DNA of 64,000 nucleotides from Antennarius striatus. Its lineage: Eukaryota > Chordata > Actinopteri > Lophiiformes > Antennariidae. Made by a program: the position numbers and the translations under genes. Positions 1 to 23,711 of the stretch are shown here, in pieces. The stretch spans positions 15,932,501-15,996,500 of the forward strand of contig NC_090785.1 of the NCBI RefSeq assembly GCF_040054535.1, in the 5' to 3' direction. The notes under the pieces are model-generated. The model was given only the letters and a program-made list of their open reading frames with translations. It searched no databases and had not been told where the DNA came from. Every line of letters begins with the position of its first letter. Position 1 is the first letter of the stretch.

Positions 1-190
1 CCACTATTACTACTACTACTGCTATTAATGTACTACTACTACTACTACTACTAATAATAATAATAATAATGATGATAATATTACTACTGCATTACTACTA
101 CTTCTACTACCACCACTACTACTGCCAACAGTGACAATGACAACAAAAACAACAACAACAGCAGTAATAATAATAGCAATAATAGTACTT
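1..190. repeat. ACT/TAA-type trinucleotide low-complexity tract
   Basis: Imperfect trinucleotide repeats (ACT, TAA, CAA and variants) fill the first 190 bases. They lie in what is inferred to be the intron upstream of the first visible ppp2r2b exon. No coding potential is seen. Confidence 0.85.
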
Positions 191-853
191 GGTATTAATT
201 ATTGATTTTATAAATAAAGATTATTTCATTGACAGTCTTACTTTAAGTCGTTCCTTTGCATTTTAATGAGACTCAACACATTTCTGGTTTTCAACATGTT
301 CGGTGCCCCTCGTCTCTGTCCCTGTGTCTCCAGGCAGACACCCACATGTTGAACTAGAACGCCGCTCCGTAGAGCTGATGCTTCCGCAAAGGCACAACAG
401 TCCTGTTTAAATTAAACGTAACCCTGAGCCAATGTCCAGGAATATGTGTGCCATCAATCAGCTGCCCTCAGGGTTCTGTTAAAGCAAGAGAAAAACAAAA
501 TGTGGATCAGCTCCAGAGCTTACTGGGGTTTTCCTTCTCATACACTAACTTTTCTACCCATTTTCCTAAAAATCTCTCAGCAAAACCAACAATCAAACCA
601 GTAGGCACAGATGAAACATAATAGCCCTCACGGATGTAGTAACCATGCTAATAATAATACTAACAAAAAAAAGAAGAATGTTCTCCGTAGAGGTCTTTCT
701 GACCCCACATTTAGAAAACTGTGTTTTAGGTTCATTCTACCAGAGTTTGCTAAAATATATTTTTTTTCTCTGTCTGATATTGTACCTTGACAGCTATGCT
801 CACATCCAATATGACATTTTCTTTCCTTCCATGCTCTGCTTCCTGTGTTGCAG
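191..853 (+). other. intronic sequence upstream of the first visible ppp2r2b exon
   Basis: No gene is seen here. The stretch ends in a pyrimidine-rich tract and CAG splice acceptor at 851-853. It is inferred to be ppp2r2b intron, because the first visible exon starts in phase 2 and so needs an upstream exon outside the window. Confidence 0.6.
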
Positions 854-11806
<10,953 letters not shown>

Positions 11807-12651
11807 AGGGCACTCTGCCCCTTGCTGACCCCTGACCCCAAAAGCATTAGGGGCAAGGTTGGAGAAGAAGAGAGATGGAGCTCTCATCAACATCCATCTC
11901 CTCCTTTCCCTCTATCCTGCTGCCGCCGGTCTCCAATTTTAATGTACTGCTGACGCAGTGATGAGTATCCAATGTCAGTTAGGGGAACTGGGGATGGATA
12001 CCACCTGAGGAAACACGCTCCTCTAAACCGAAGAATTGACTTTCATTCTTCAATTTGACTTCTTATTTAATTTATTTAGCCATGCAGACACTTGGAAAAG
12101 TGACCTCTGTGCATTTATGCAACAAGAGAATTGCTGTAATGTAGCAGCCTTCTGGACTGTGAAGAAAGGATGCGCTGAACATCAAGTAGAGCACACAGAC
12201 AAACCTAGACGTGACTGTGACTCGTCGTTATGTAGCAACAGCGCCCCCTGTCTTTCAATCTGCTTGTGCTACCGTGCATGTCACCAAACCTGCGGCCTCG
12301 GAGCTGAGGCAAACCGTCAGAGTGCAACCCACCGCAGAGCTCATTCGAGATGAAGACTCTTCTGATCTTTGACCCCAGGAACTGAGATGTTTGTCTTTCG
12401 AGCAACAATTCTGCGTCTACATGTGGAGACTGCTCTAGTTTGTAATGTGAATGAAGGCCTTCATGGCGGTGTCGGTGGTTTTATTTAATGCTGTTATTTT
12501 TTGTTTTTGTTGGGTCCTTCTCTCGGTCAATGAGTCTGTTTAGAAGCTGTGGTGCCTTCTTTTGTCTGTGTGGGCTTGATGTAGTGGGATGGGGGGAGGG
12601 CGGGGGCGGGGGGTCTGAGTACGAGGCAGGAGTGTGAATGTTTCTAATAAA
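11807..12651 (+). terminator. ppp2r2b: ppp2r2b 3' UTR and polyadenylation signal
   Basis: The canonical AATAAA at 12646-12651 lies about 840 bp after the stop codon. A G-rich stretch (12586-12613) precedes it and a T-rich stretch follows (12663-12690), as expected downstream of a cleavage site. A second AATAAA cluster at about 13474-13488 could serve as a distal site. Confidence 0.65.
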
Positions 12652-14321
12652 ATGTTGACTTAGGAATTTTTCTTTTTGTTTTGTTTTTCTCATCTTTCTC
12701 TAAAAACAAGAACAAAAACAGACTTTCACTGAGGTCCCATGTAGTAAAAGTTCTCAAAGCATTAAGTTCCAAATGACATTTCAGCACCAGCTCCATGATT
12801 GTGAGTTGAAGGGAGGAGGATGCTGGGATATGCATGAGTAACTGTTGTTGTCATCACATTGAAGTCATTCTGATGTCATCAGTCAGCAAAAGATACGACA
12901 GAGAGTCAAACTATAATAATAATAATAATTATTATAATTATTATTATTGCTAAAACTAATTTTAGACTTCTCACTACAATTCATCTTATTTGTATTGTAC
13001 TGAAAATGATCTGCAGATGGTCGAAGTGGAAAATGTTTACATGTCAAGTGATCAGTCTTAAATTTCTTGACATTCTTCTATCAGAGCCACGGGCTGCTCA
13101 TGTCGACATGTTTGAACATCCACAGATCATTGGATGCACTGTGCAAGGAAATTTCTTGGTTGCTTGATTTGAGTTTGCTGCAGTTCCCATCCATGTTCCT
13201 CCTGTTGTTGAAGAGAAGCCGAGGTGAAGCACACGGCACTCCTCTCTTTTCTCAAAGTTGTTTTTAGATCATCTCCAGCAAAGGAAATTATTCAAAGGTC
13301 TATGGAAATGAAATCAGGGAATCATTAAGTGGTTTTCCTTTAAATGGTAATGTCTTCTATACCACCTCATTTGTGACACTAATTGAAAAAAACAAAAAAC
13401 TTTTATAGCTCAGAATGTATTGAAATGCATTTAATTACCATGCAGTCTTTATGTTTACTGGACTTTCTTTGAATAAAAAACAATAAAGATGTGCAAGTTC
13501 AAAGCCTGCATTGTTTGACCTCCTCTGTGTGAGCTGTTGAATCACTTGTAATGTAAACTAGAGCACAAGCTTCTGCAAAAGCGGCTCAGCTTCATCACAA
13601 AGTGTCTCTTGTGAAGGTCAAATCTTATGTTATGGATCCACCTGCATCTCTTCCTGTTCTTAAATGACCCATATTATACTCCTTTTAATTAATTTCACAC
13701 TGCTGCCAGATGTCCAACTGCACTGCATTTGAAACGTATTGCCCCAACTGACTGGTGGTCCTGATTTCAGTGGTCTGAAAGTAGCTCAAATGAGCTCCAC
13801 TGAGAACAGGCTGTTTTTCTGGGCTGCACCATTAAATGCTGATGAGCTCCATCTGTCAACACCGTGGCTAACAGTAGCAGGGCTAATGTCTCATGGTGGA
13901 TGCATGACTGTGAAATGCTGAGGTGCTATAATCCAGCCGTATCAGTTGGACAGAGAATTGGACCCATAGGTAGAGGCCTCTGAAGAGACACCGACTCTGC
14001 TGCTGCAGAAGTACGTTTCAGAATATTAATGTGTCCGAATGTCACTTTGTGTGTTCCTATGTTGTGTTTCCTGCTCCTGTAACCTTTTTCTACTCTCCTC
14101 TCCTCTTTCTATAAGTGACGGTAAAGACCCATTGTGATTCTCATACTTACAATGATGTATCTAATGCTAGCTACAAGGAGCCATTTCTGTAGACACATAC
14201 AAGCATTTATTTACATAAAAAATGCACCCAAAATCAATAATAGGACAATAGCAGTAATGAAAATACAGAGCCAGTCTATCAAGCAACCAAACTTAGAAAC
14301 AATTGTAATACACAGTACAAT

Positions 14322-14398
14322 AGAGCCGTCATCCACTGTGATTGACTCCAGCAACCCCCGAGACCTGCAAAGTGGAACAAGATGAATGAATGAATGAA
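14322..14398 (+). mobile_element. LINE/SINE 3' tail with (ATGA)n
   Basis: GATTGACTCCAGCAACCCCC, then a short spacer and repeated ATGA. This matches the recurrent 3' end of a teleost interspersed repeat family. It is a truncated copy. Confidence 0.65.
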
Positions 14399-15169
14399 AA
14401 ATGTCACGTTAGTAGGTGTACAGTGGCTATCTTTTACACAAAATGTGTGATCACTATTTAAAACTGAGGAAATACTATGAAGTATGTTGTAGCCTGTTAG
14501 TACAGCACCTGCTTTGAGCCACTGGTCTTCATCCTTTTTGTGGGGGAGCTCACGCAGGTAAAGAGGGTCATTGTGTGAGTGGACGTCCTACACATGGTTG
14601 AGGATTGATGCCCATTTAGCATGTCTTTCTGGCCCAGTGGATGAAGTAGCTGCAGTCCAGTATAATTGACGGTTTATGCTTCTCATCCACTTCTGTACTT
14701 GACACACTTTCTTTCTACTGATCTTGTCCAATTTCTTTGCAATACCTAAGTTCATATAGACAAATAATATAGATTGATCAGCCAGCTGCAGCATTTCATG
14801 ATCAGTTTCAAAGTGTGATACTAACTGGTTTGTAGCTTTACAATGTTACTGTAAGGACACAAAGTTTCTTTCATGTCACTCTCATGTGCTTTCCGCATAA
14901 TGCACTTGTGATACCATCTACTATGTAGGTCTTACAGGATGTGGGTACACACGATAATGGGGGGAAATACCTTTTGCGAGGTGCCACACATTGTAGTGCT
15001 GGGTGATGTTTTTCTCCCTCAGGAACTTTTAATTTTGTGGACGACGGTCGGAAACAATACAGCCAAGATTAATGCTGCAAACAAGGAGATATTGGGTAAT
15101 TTATGACTGATTTTAAGACACTCATACCTACGGACAATATGGAACCGATCAGTTCACATGAAGTGTGTG

Positions 15170-15245
15170 CTTTTGGAGGTGAGAGGAAGCTGGAGAACCC
15201 TGAGAGAACCCACACAGACATGAGGAGAACATACATACCAGACAC
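15170..15245 (+). mobile_element. fragment of a teleost interspersed repeat
   Basis: The order GGAAGCTGGAGAACC, AGAACCCACACAGACATGAG, GAGAACATACATACC is a hallmark block of a very common fish repeat. No ends were identified. Confidence 0.6.
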
Positions 15246-17374
15246 CACCTGGTCTGGTGAAGAACATTATATAGGACCACTGTGATGTCATAGAGCGTAC
15301 CTCCACATTGTGAATTGTGGTGTAACGGCTCCCTCTTGTGGAAAAAGAGGACTCAAATACATGCAGTGGAAATGTGGCTGGAAAGAAATGTAAGGAGCCA
15401 GTTTGGCTGAATTTTCTGATTAAAATAAAAATGTAAATGTAAAAAACAACAGTGTAATTGGAGGAATATGTTGCCATCATAGCCACATTTCTGTAAGACA
15501 TTTATGTTATGTTTATGTTAGTGTTTTCACCGAGAGAGACGCCTGAATCCTCGCAGTTATACAGTATCATTAAATTGGTTTTGGAAACTGGATTACAGGT
15601 ACTTCTGTGGGTTGCAGGTACTTCTCCTTCAGCCTCTCTCTCTTCATGTGTGCATGTGGGGGGTTCACTTTAATGGTCTACTGCAGAAGTATTCAATTAA
15701 AATTGCAGGAGATTCCAGTAAGTCAACCATCCTCCCCCGCTGAGGTCCGATCATCCAGAGACCAGACAAACACAGAAACGTGTTTTCTGCCAGACCCAAG
15801 AAATCCATTTACATTTTTATTGAACGAAAACATGAGTAAATAATGAAATTAATCTTTCATCCCTTTCATTTACTGTACAACATCCTAGAAGGAGAACTAA
15901 ATAAATGTTTTTGATGGCTGAACTTAACAATTGCTTAAACATGGAAGCACAAAGTTCTTAACTTAAAAATCAGATATTACAGCTTACATTCATATGTTCG
16001 GGTGGGCTGTCAGCCTCTATTTTAGCCTCCACTCAACATTTTGAATCTTAGGAGCAACGGATCAACCCACGTCTCAAACAGACACGCGAATGTTCACTGA
16101 TTATTATTGAACATCATTTCGTTTTCATAAAACTAACTATGAGAATGTCATTTCACAGCTGGATGTGGAGCCAAATATGGATAACATTCGTCTCTACTTT
16201 GTGAAGTCCAGGTATTTTGTCTTGTTAAAAATTACTATTTACTTTCACAATGCCAAATCTGCTCAGCAATCAATAAGTACCATCTGCGGAGATCTGGAGG
16301 GTCTTGAGAGTTCCTACCAAATCACACATAGTTGTTTTCATGTTGTAGTGTTGGATTGTGCTGATGACACATGACAGCTAAAGCTATGCAGTAAGATGTG
16401 CATAGCAACCTGCAGTAGCAGCGGCAGGAACCAGTCAGATCCATCAGCTCTGCTGTTTAAACCAGGTCCGATCAAAGTCAGTTTGATGACAGCAGGTTAA
16501 AAAAAAACAGGATATTCTATTTTTCGTTCTTCCCCATGATATCAACAGGCTTCATAATCTGGTTTACTCCCTTCAGTGCTAGCCAGATTGCCATCAAAAC
16601 TGTTTCTATTTGAATTGTATTTTAAAATAACTCTTTAAATGTCACTTGGTTGCTGGGAGCTGGATTATAGAAGTCTGGCCGTCAGCCAGGTCATAAAAGA
16701 AGTTAGATGAAAAGGTTTTTCATCAGATCTGCATCCGCCTGCCTCAGTCTTTGTGCAGAGGTGAACACCTCTTTAAGAAGCAGCTGATCTGGTGAACATC
16801 AAACCAATCTGAAAACACCATTTCCTTCAACTGTACACAACTGAGTTGAAGTGAATACCCACTTTCACAATACATGTTATTTCCATTATTTTGATCATAG
16901 CATGAGTACTAACCATACAAAGAGCAGAAATCCATCACGCAAATGATGGTTGCTAATAAAATCCCTTCTAACACTCATCAAGACATACATATCAGAATCC
17001 CTAACCTCCATTTAATGACCACTAATTCAACAAACAATTACACAAATTAAAAATCCAATAGATTCATCTGACTTACTGTGCACATTATGCAGAGATTTTC
17101 TAATTGGCCCTTTGAGACTGTTGTCTACGTACATTTTAGCAGCTGGGGACAGCAGCTGTCAATCAAATGGCATCTTTATAACCATCTGCTGAGGCTGAAT
17201 CCTTGAGTCTCAGGATAAACCAGGGACAGACAGGAGCTCCACTGTCATCACTGACTGTCAATTGATTCGCTGCTCTTTCTACAAAATCTCAATTTTGAGT
17301 TGTTTTTTTTGGGAATCTTTTACCCAGACACTTTTTCCCTATTTCTGGCTACCTTTGACTTCTAAAAAACAAAG

Positions 17375-18700
17375 ATGGATAAATTCAGTGGTAGCAATGC
17401 CACAGTGGTGAACAGCTCCATAGACAAGTGGTCATTCAGTGAGCGTGGTTCACTCAGACACCTTGACTCTGGTGAGCTGAGGGTCCTGGTGCCGGCTATT
17501 CTGGGAGTCATCTGCATCTTGGGTGTGGTTTGTAATCTCACTGCGATGGTCATCCTGTTCTCCAGCGCTCACAGAGGCAAACTATCACTTATCAACTCCC
17601 TTATCTTCAACTTGATGTTCGCCGATGGGCTGGTGTTGGCGTTCACGGTGCCTTTCAGGGCTGCCTCCTACTCCAAAGCTAGCTGGAATCTGGGATGGAT
17701 TGTCTGCAAGACTGCTGACTGGTTCTTCCAGTCCTGTATGGCAGCCAAGAGCTTCACTGTGGCCGTCATGGCCAAAGCGTGTTACTGCTACGTGTCCAAC
17801 CCCACCAAGCAAGTCAGCATCCACCTGGGCTCCATCCTGGTGGTGCTCTTCTTCATCTGGCTGTCTGCCTGCTCCGTCACCATCCCTCAATGGCTCTTCA
17901 CTCGGCTGCAGAGGGACCTCCGTGGGTTGGTGTGTGTGCTGATGGTTCCTCCTCATGCCAGGGATTTCATGTCTGTGTATGTCAAAGCGTACCCTCTAGG
18001 CGTCTACTGTGCACCTTTGAGTTTTGCCCTGATATATTTCTGGAAGGCTTATGGCCAGTGCCAGCGTCGCTCCAGTAAGACTCAGAACCTGCGAACTCAG
18101 ATCCGATCCAGGAAGCTCACTTTGATGCTATTCAGCCTGACGGTGGCCATGGTTATTCTCTGGCTTCCACAGTGGGTGGTGTGGGTTTGGGAGCACCACA
18201 TAGCCGAGAAACAAAACGAAGGAGCCCGGCCCCTCGACTCTTCTATACCCCTTCTTCTAACCCTCTCTGGTCAGCTGCTCACCTTCTCTCTGTCCCTGGT
18301 GAACCCCATCATCGTCCTCTCCCTTTCGGAGGAGTTCAGAGAGGGCTACAGGGGGCTGTGGAGGCGGCTCACCCTGCGTAAACTCCCTCCTCAGAAAGCA
18401 AAACCCGGACCCCACAACCCCACGGCTCCCCAGTCGCCTTGCCCTCGACCGGAGACTTCCGGTCAGCCGCTGGGGGAGAGGAGACACCGGTCAAGCTGCA
18501 GTCAGGGCCCCAGCAGAGAGGCCAAGTTCCAGCCGGAGCAAAGAGGAGGAGGAGGGAGAGAGGCGGACACGGTGAGCCTCAAAGACGGGATTGTCTTGCC
18601 TGATGTGGAGCAGTTCTGGCAGGAGAGGGAGACCGGATCGCACACAGAGGAGAACGACCCCGTGCCGTGGGAGCACCAGGGCAAGGAGGAGGACAAATAA
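17375..18700 (+). CDS. gpr151: G protein-coupled receptor 151 (galanin-receptor-like orphan)
   Basis: Single-exon class A GPCR of 441 residues (mammalian GPR151 is about 419). GPR151 marks habenular neurons in fish and mammals. Seven hydrophobic segments follow a short N-terminus with two N-glycosylation sequons (N8 and N13). TM1 has GVVCNL around residues 54-59; TM2 reads LIFNLMFADGLVLAF; Cys110 is the likely extracellular disulfide partner. The TM3 end reads AKACYCY, so the DRY triplet is replaced by Ala-Cys-Tyr (135-137). TM6 has WLPQWVVWVW and TM7 has SLVNPIIVL in place of NPxxY. The cytoplasmic tail is long, basic and proline-rich, and ends in LPDVEQFW and NDPVPWEH, conserved in GPR151. 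The start ATG follows a purine-rich context and gives a full N-terminus. As in human, it lies downstream of ppp2r2b on the same strand. Confidence 0.94.
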   Translation: MDKFSGSNATVVNSSIDKWSFSERGSLRHLDSGELRVLVPAILGVICILGVVCNLTAMVILFSSAHRGKLSLINSLIFNLMFADGLVLAFTVPFRAASYSKASWNLGWIVCKTADWFFQSCMAAKSFTVAVMAKACYCYVSNPTKQVSIHLGSILVVLFFIWLSACSVTIPQWLFTRLQRDLRGLVCVLMVPPHARDFMSVYVKAYPLGVYCAPLSFALIYFWKAYGQCQRRSSKTQNLRTQIRSRKLTLMLFSLTVAMVILWLPQWVVWVWEHHIAEKQNEGARPLDSSIPLLLTLSGQLLTFSLSLVNPIIVLSLSEEFREGYRGLWRRLTLRKLPPQKAKPGPHNPTAPQSPCPRPETSGQPLGERRHRSSCSQGPSREAKFQPEQRGGGGREADTVSLKDGIVLPDVEQFWQERETGSHTEENDPVPWEHQGKEEDK

Positions 18701-19328
18701 GAATACGTTTCAGCTGATCTGGTAAAACGTATTTAATACTATCAGTGGAACGGACGGCTCCTCCTCTGTATTCTGTCAGCTGTGTTTATGATGTATTTAC
18801 AGGTAAGACGTGTGTTTATTATGCATGTGGACTCTAAATGGAACATTATTGTCTTTATATATAGTAACCATCACATGCTATTGTCAATCTAGTATTAATG
18901 TTGAGGGATTATATTATTATAATCATATTATATTATAATTGGTGTAAGAAATCTCCTGGTGGCTGCAAATAAAAGCTTTTAGTTAGGATGCCGACATAAA
19001 TTGAGGAGTAGATTTCCATATATTTTAGTGTAGTTCACCCACTGGTGGATAAACATTGTAAATCACATTTTATTGTATATGGACACAATAACACAATTAA
19101 TTTAAAGAACTGGCATTCTGCCAGACGTCCTCTGGGGGAAAATGTGAAAACTGTTACTCGGTTTCTAGACATTGACATGTATTTTTTACTTGCGTGCTAT
19201 CAAGTATTCAAGTATACCCTGGAGGAACAGCAGTTTTTTTTTTATGTGACGATGAAGAAGTTTGTGTTTCCTATCTGTCAGATAATATTTGCATTTATTG
19301 TGTATTGATTATCAGTGTTTACAATAAA
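18701..19328 (+). terminator. gpr151: gpr151 3' UTR with AATAAA signals
   Basis: Candidate AATAAA signals occur at about 18968 (AAATAAAAGC context) and at 19323-19328. Which one is used cannot be told from sequence. Confidence 0.5.
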
Positions 19329-19406
19329 GGCAATTCTGAAAACACAGTTTGTGTGTAATTAAATGTGTCTCACCATTTCAGCAATCATTAGTTTCAATGA
19401 AAGACA

Positions 19407-19411
19407 CACAC

Positions 19412-19454
<43 letters not shown>

Positions 19455-19461
19455 ACACACA
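19407..19461. repeat. (CA)n microsatellite
   Basis: CA run with a few CG interruptions, downstream of gpr151. Confidence 0.96.
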
Positions 19462-20370
19462 CATATGTAGAGTACAGTCCTAATGAGATGGATCAGACAT
19501 CAACGGATGGTCTCCTGTTGACATCAAGTCATTAAATATAGTTTCATCTGCATTTGAATCGTCAAGGGTTCTAATTAGACGTAAAGAGCTTTAGTGTGGT
19601 GTCATTTCTGTGGACTTACCTCTGTGGGAGTCTCATAAGGAATTCTCTGTTCATTGATCTGAAAGGGATAAACAACATTAGGAAACAATGCCTGAGCTGA
19701 TTGGTGATTGATTTGTCTGTCTGATGTAACAGCAACCCAGCTGTGAAGAACACTGAAGCAAACAGAAAGTAATACATTTTCACGTAAATGAAAACTCAAC
19801 ACTTTCAATGTGACTGCTGTTCAGTGTTTATTTTGGCAAAATAAACTCAGTTTTAAGAGGTAGACGAAGGCAGGAGGAAAATTTAGGATTTGGAATCCTT
19901 CCATATTTACCTTACATCTTACCCCCCAACCCCCCACCCCTGTGACATTTTCCTCTTATTAAATTTTTATGATGACCTTTTAATGCCTCAGCCAAGTACC
20001 TCAATCAGAGCAACACTTTACTATATAAACCACCACCAGTCCCCGGGGTAGTGACCAGGCCGTAAACACCAACACAAAAATTATGCACTCATTGTTGAAG
20101 TGGAATTTTAGCTTTATTGACATAAAATACAGAGATGATTAAGTGTTACTGTAGAACAAGCATGTTGAAACAGTACCTGTGAACATCAGGGGTTTCTGGG
20201 AATCTACAACGCCACCATTGGAAAATATGAGTTGCTTCATTTTGTCATGTTCCCAGAGTGAGACCATTTCCTGAAGTTTTGAGCCTCATACTGTACAATC
20301 CTCAGCAAAACCTGGGGATAATTGGTGGAGTGATTACAAACTTCTGTAGAGGTTATGCATTTCTCCTAAT

Positions 20371-20419
20371 TGACCTCAATAGGTCAAAGGTCGGCCGCTC
20401 ACCTTTAGGTCAGAGGTAA
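20371..20419 (+). promoter_or_regulatory. cluster of nuclear-receptor half-sites (everted repeat plus two DR1-like)
   Basis: TGACCT (20371-20376) and AGGTCA (20381-20386) form an everted repeat with 4-bp spacing. AGGTCA then A then AGGTCG (20381-20393) is a DR1, and AGGTCA G AGGTAA (20407-20419) is a second DR1-like site. DR1 sites bind HNF4, RXR/PPAR and COUP-TF families. Function is inferred only. Confidence 0.5.
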
Positions 20420-21083
20420 GTAGCAGCGCCTCATTTTACACTCAGCCTAAAACAAATTCTATATTGAAGATGTACATGCGCAATCATTTATTCTTAAACA
20501 CCATAGTAAATAATAGGAAATGATTGCCGAATAAAGTGACTGATATTCCAGCTGATACTCGTCTTGTTTTAGTAGAAAAAACAAACAATACCAAACATTG
20601 TTAAAAAGTTTATGTCAAAAATTTGGAACGTAATAATGATGTTCAGGGTGAAAAATGTAAAAAAAACAACCCCAAAACAACAGGGACTGATTGCCAAATA
20701 AATTAGTGAAAAGAGGCAAATGATGATCAGCGTAACATGTGGAAAAATAAGTCAGGCTTAATTGGGTCATTATACAAGGCAGGGGAGGCTTTCAGCAGGT
20801 GAGATCCTCCCTTTACTCCTGGCTGCGCCCCCCTCCTGCTGGGAAGGGAGGCGGGGGTGTCACCCCTGCGTTTTATCCCTCAGCCAATCATCATCTCTAA
20901 TAAATGAAACTCCACAGGAATTGACATGCTAGCGAACGCTAATTATGCTCTGCAGGAGAGGCTGCAATTAGGCCACATGCTAAAACCTTTGGCTGCCACT
21001 GCCATGACTCCCCCTGAGTCACAGCTACCTTCACCTCCCTTTGGTCCTGAGGAGGATAACCTGGTTCTGCAGTCCACATAGTC

Positions 21084-21214
<131 letters not shown>

Positions 21215-23711
21215 TTTGTGTGGTTGTTTTTGTGAGGGTGGGTTCATGGGGTCTGGCCTTGGTATTTAGCAGACTTTTGATTATAATAAATCAGATAGCT
21301 TTCATCTGGGTAAAGGATGTGGAGATCTAAAGGGCAGCCACCTTTCAGTGTCTCCAGCAGCGCTGAAAAGGGGGTGTCATTTAAACCTATACATACACGA
21401 TCGATTTATAATCCTATGTGTGAAAAGTAAAGGGTTTCACATTCACTTGAAAGGTCTGCTCGTGTAATGACACAACACAACAAGTGTCCACCCAAGAGAA
21501 TCAAGGAAGTGACGATGATGGATGATTATATTTTGACCACATCTTCGATAGATGAGAATGACTTGATGAAGAGTTCCCCCTCTTTCCAAAATGTTCCACA
21601 AATAGATAAAATTGTGTAAAAGCTGCCGTATAAATCAATAGTTTTGTATCAGCAGCTATTTATCATATGAATGGTATTAATTGTAGAGATGAACTTTCAA
21701 AATATATGATTATTATCTCATCTCTTTGAGCTCACTGTTTTGGTTATTACTAACTACTAGTGTGATTTAAACTACTACCATCTGGTCATTTGAGGACAAA
21801 ACAAATATACAACTCAAAACAGGTCAAGACAAAAGTCATCCATATCTGCCAACACACGATGTTAGTTTGTAATGTACATAATTATGTAAAAAGAGATGTC
21901 TGCTCTGTGAATGAAGTGAAAGAAGGACATGTAAAATGAAGATCTAGGAGTGTAGCAGCAACTAATATGAAAACAGCTGTATTTGAGGAGAAAAAACACC
22001 AGTAAAAATAATTTTGTAGTGATCATTTTCTAATTCAATACGCTATTGCACTTATTAAAACTCTACACAACACTTTACTTTCCTATGTGTAACTTTTCTC
22101 AACTTTATTTTCCAAATTCTTTACAAAACTAGAGAAGATAAAACACTTCAGCCGGCAAAAAATATGACTCCGAATTAGCATTTAAGTTGATAATGTGAGC
22201 TGAATTCTACTTTAAATGTTACTTTTAATTTTTTCCATTTGTTTCATGAGAAAACAAACATTTATTATTGTTGGTCAGACCACTGATCGTCTAATAGGTG
22301 GATGTCTGCTCTCAGCAATTCCAAATATCTTTACAGAAATAAATAATGATAAAAATTGTGTGTTGACTTCTTTGCACCCGCTGGCAGCTGTATTGAAAAG
22401 CATCAACAAAACAGGTGCTGCTCATTCACAAGGCTACTGCTCTTTAGTTACACACCCATGTTCACAAATCACAGACATGACAAGTTCACAATTAATGTTT
22501 TTATTTTTCAGTGTGTGTTTTTGAATTCCAGCTGAGGAGAGTGTGACACAGGCGACAGCGTTTGCATAGGTCTGATTAGACAGTAAGTGGCAGGTGACAA
22601 GCCGTACGTCCACATTATAGAAAAAAAACAAAACAAAAGGTGATCCATAAAGCAGTCAAACGGACCTGGATTCTTAATAGTACCTTAAAGTAATGCCAAC
22701 ATAACTGCTGATACACAACCTGCAGTCACATAAGATGGTCTTCTTCTGTAGGAGAGTAGCTTTACAGCAGCTTGGTCATGGAGCCAGTCCCACTAACGCA
22801 AAATCAATCAGTTGTATGAGATGTTTACCTGATATATTTAAATCATTTTAGTCCTAATTTTAACTGATTGAAATTGTTTCCCATTACAAAGACAATTTCA
22901 TCACATATTTATGACAGAAGAAATAAAAGTCACTGCGCATTGGAAAATTTAAGCCAGTATCAGTCTGGTCTAGCAGGTTTTAAAAATGTGACTTTTGCTA
23001 GTTTGTACTTCATAGAAAACTGAACCTATAATGACTCAGTCGCCTTTAAGACCTTCACAATTAAACTAGACTGCTCAATGTCCAATAGCAAAATAATATA
23101 AAAGCAATAAAAATAAAAAAAAATCCCAAAGACTTCCTGCTACATAGCAGACATTGTGTCCTCATAAACATGTACTTATAACATGCATGGAAGTCTTTCC
23201 CCTTCTGGTTGACACACATGAAGTTGGCATCTCTTCTTAATATGGCATATCCCTTTACAGTTAGTGCTCATTATGAGGCACAGTGTTTAATACATTGACT
23301 ACATTGTAAACATTAATTTTCCTTTCTGAATAAATATTCTGGGAACAGTGTTTCATCACCGCTGCACACACATAACAGGTTCACATTTCCATGAACTTTT
23401 GGGACAATAGTAACAAAATCGTTGTTAAATTCACAGCTTTGGCTGTTTCAAGTTGTGACAACAGACACGTAAGGCTAATTTACAAAACAGATGAAGTCTA
23501 AATCTTAAAGACTTAAGACTTGAAATATATTTTACATTTTGATATGTACTGTAAATGTAATTCTATCATTTTCTCTTGATACACATCAGCATAAATCAAT
23601 TGTGTAAAGGCGTCGTGTTCACAGCACCACATTTTCTTCAGGCATTAAAATTTGAACAAAGTCAGAGGCAGTACTGGATTTAGGTGGTGGACCCGATGTC
23701 TCCCTGAGCTC

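Larger units (their letters stand above)
12700..17374 (+). other. intergenic region between ppp2r2b and gpr151
   Basis: No exon or RNA gene was recognised. The region holds short repeat remnants (listed separately). Its AT-rich right half (about 16840-17120) carries several homeodomain-type ATTA/TAAT cores upstream of gpr151. Reading frames here are short and match nothing I know. Confidence 0.6.

Noticed and set aside
12240-12254. CTCF-like GCGCCCCCTGTC in the ppp2r2b 3' UTR
   Set aside because: Only half of the core matches; the right half lacks the conserved TGG.
17585-18696. Antisense and frame-shifted open frames within gpr151
   Set aside because: They are shadows of the GC-rich GPCR coding sequence and match nothing.
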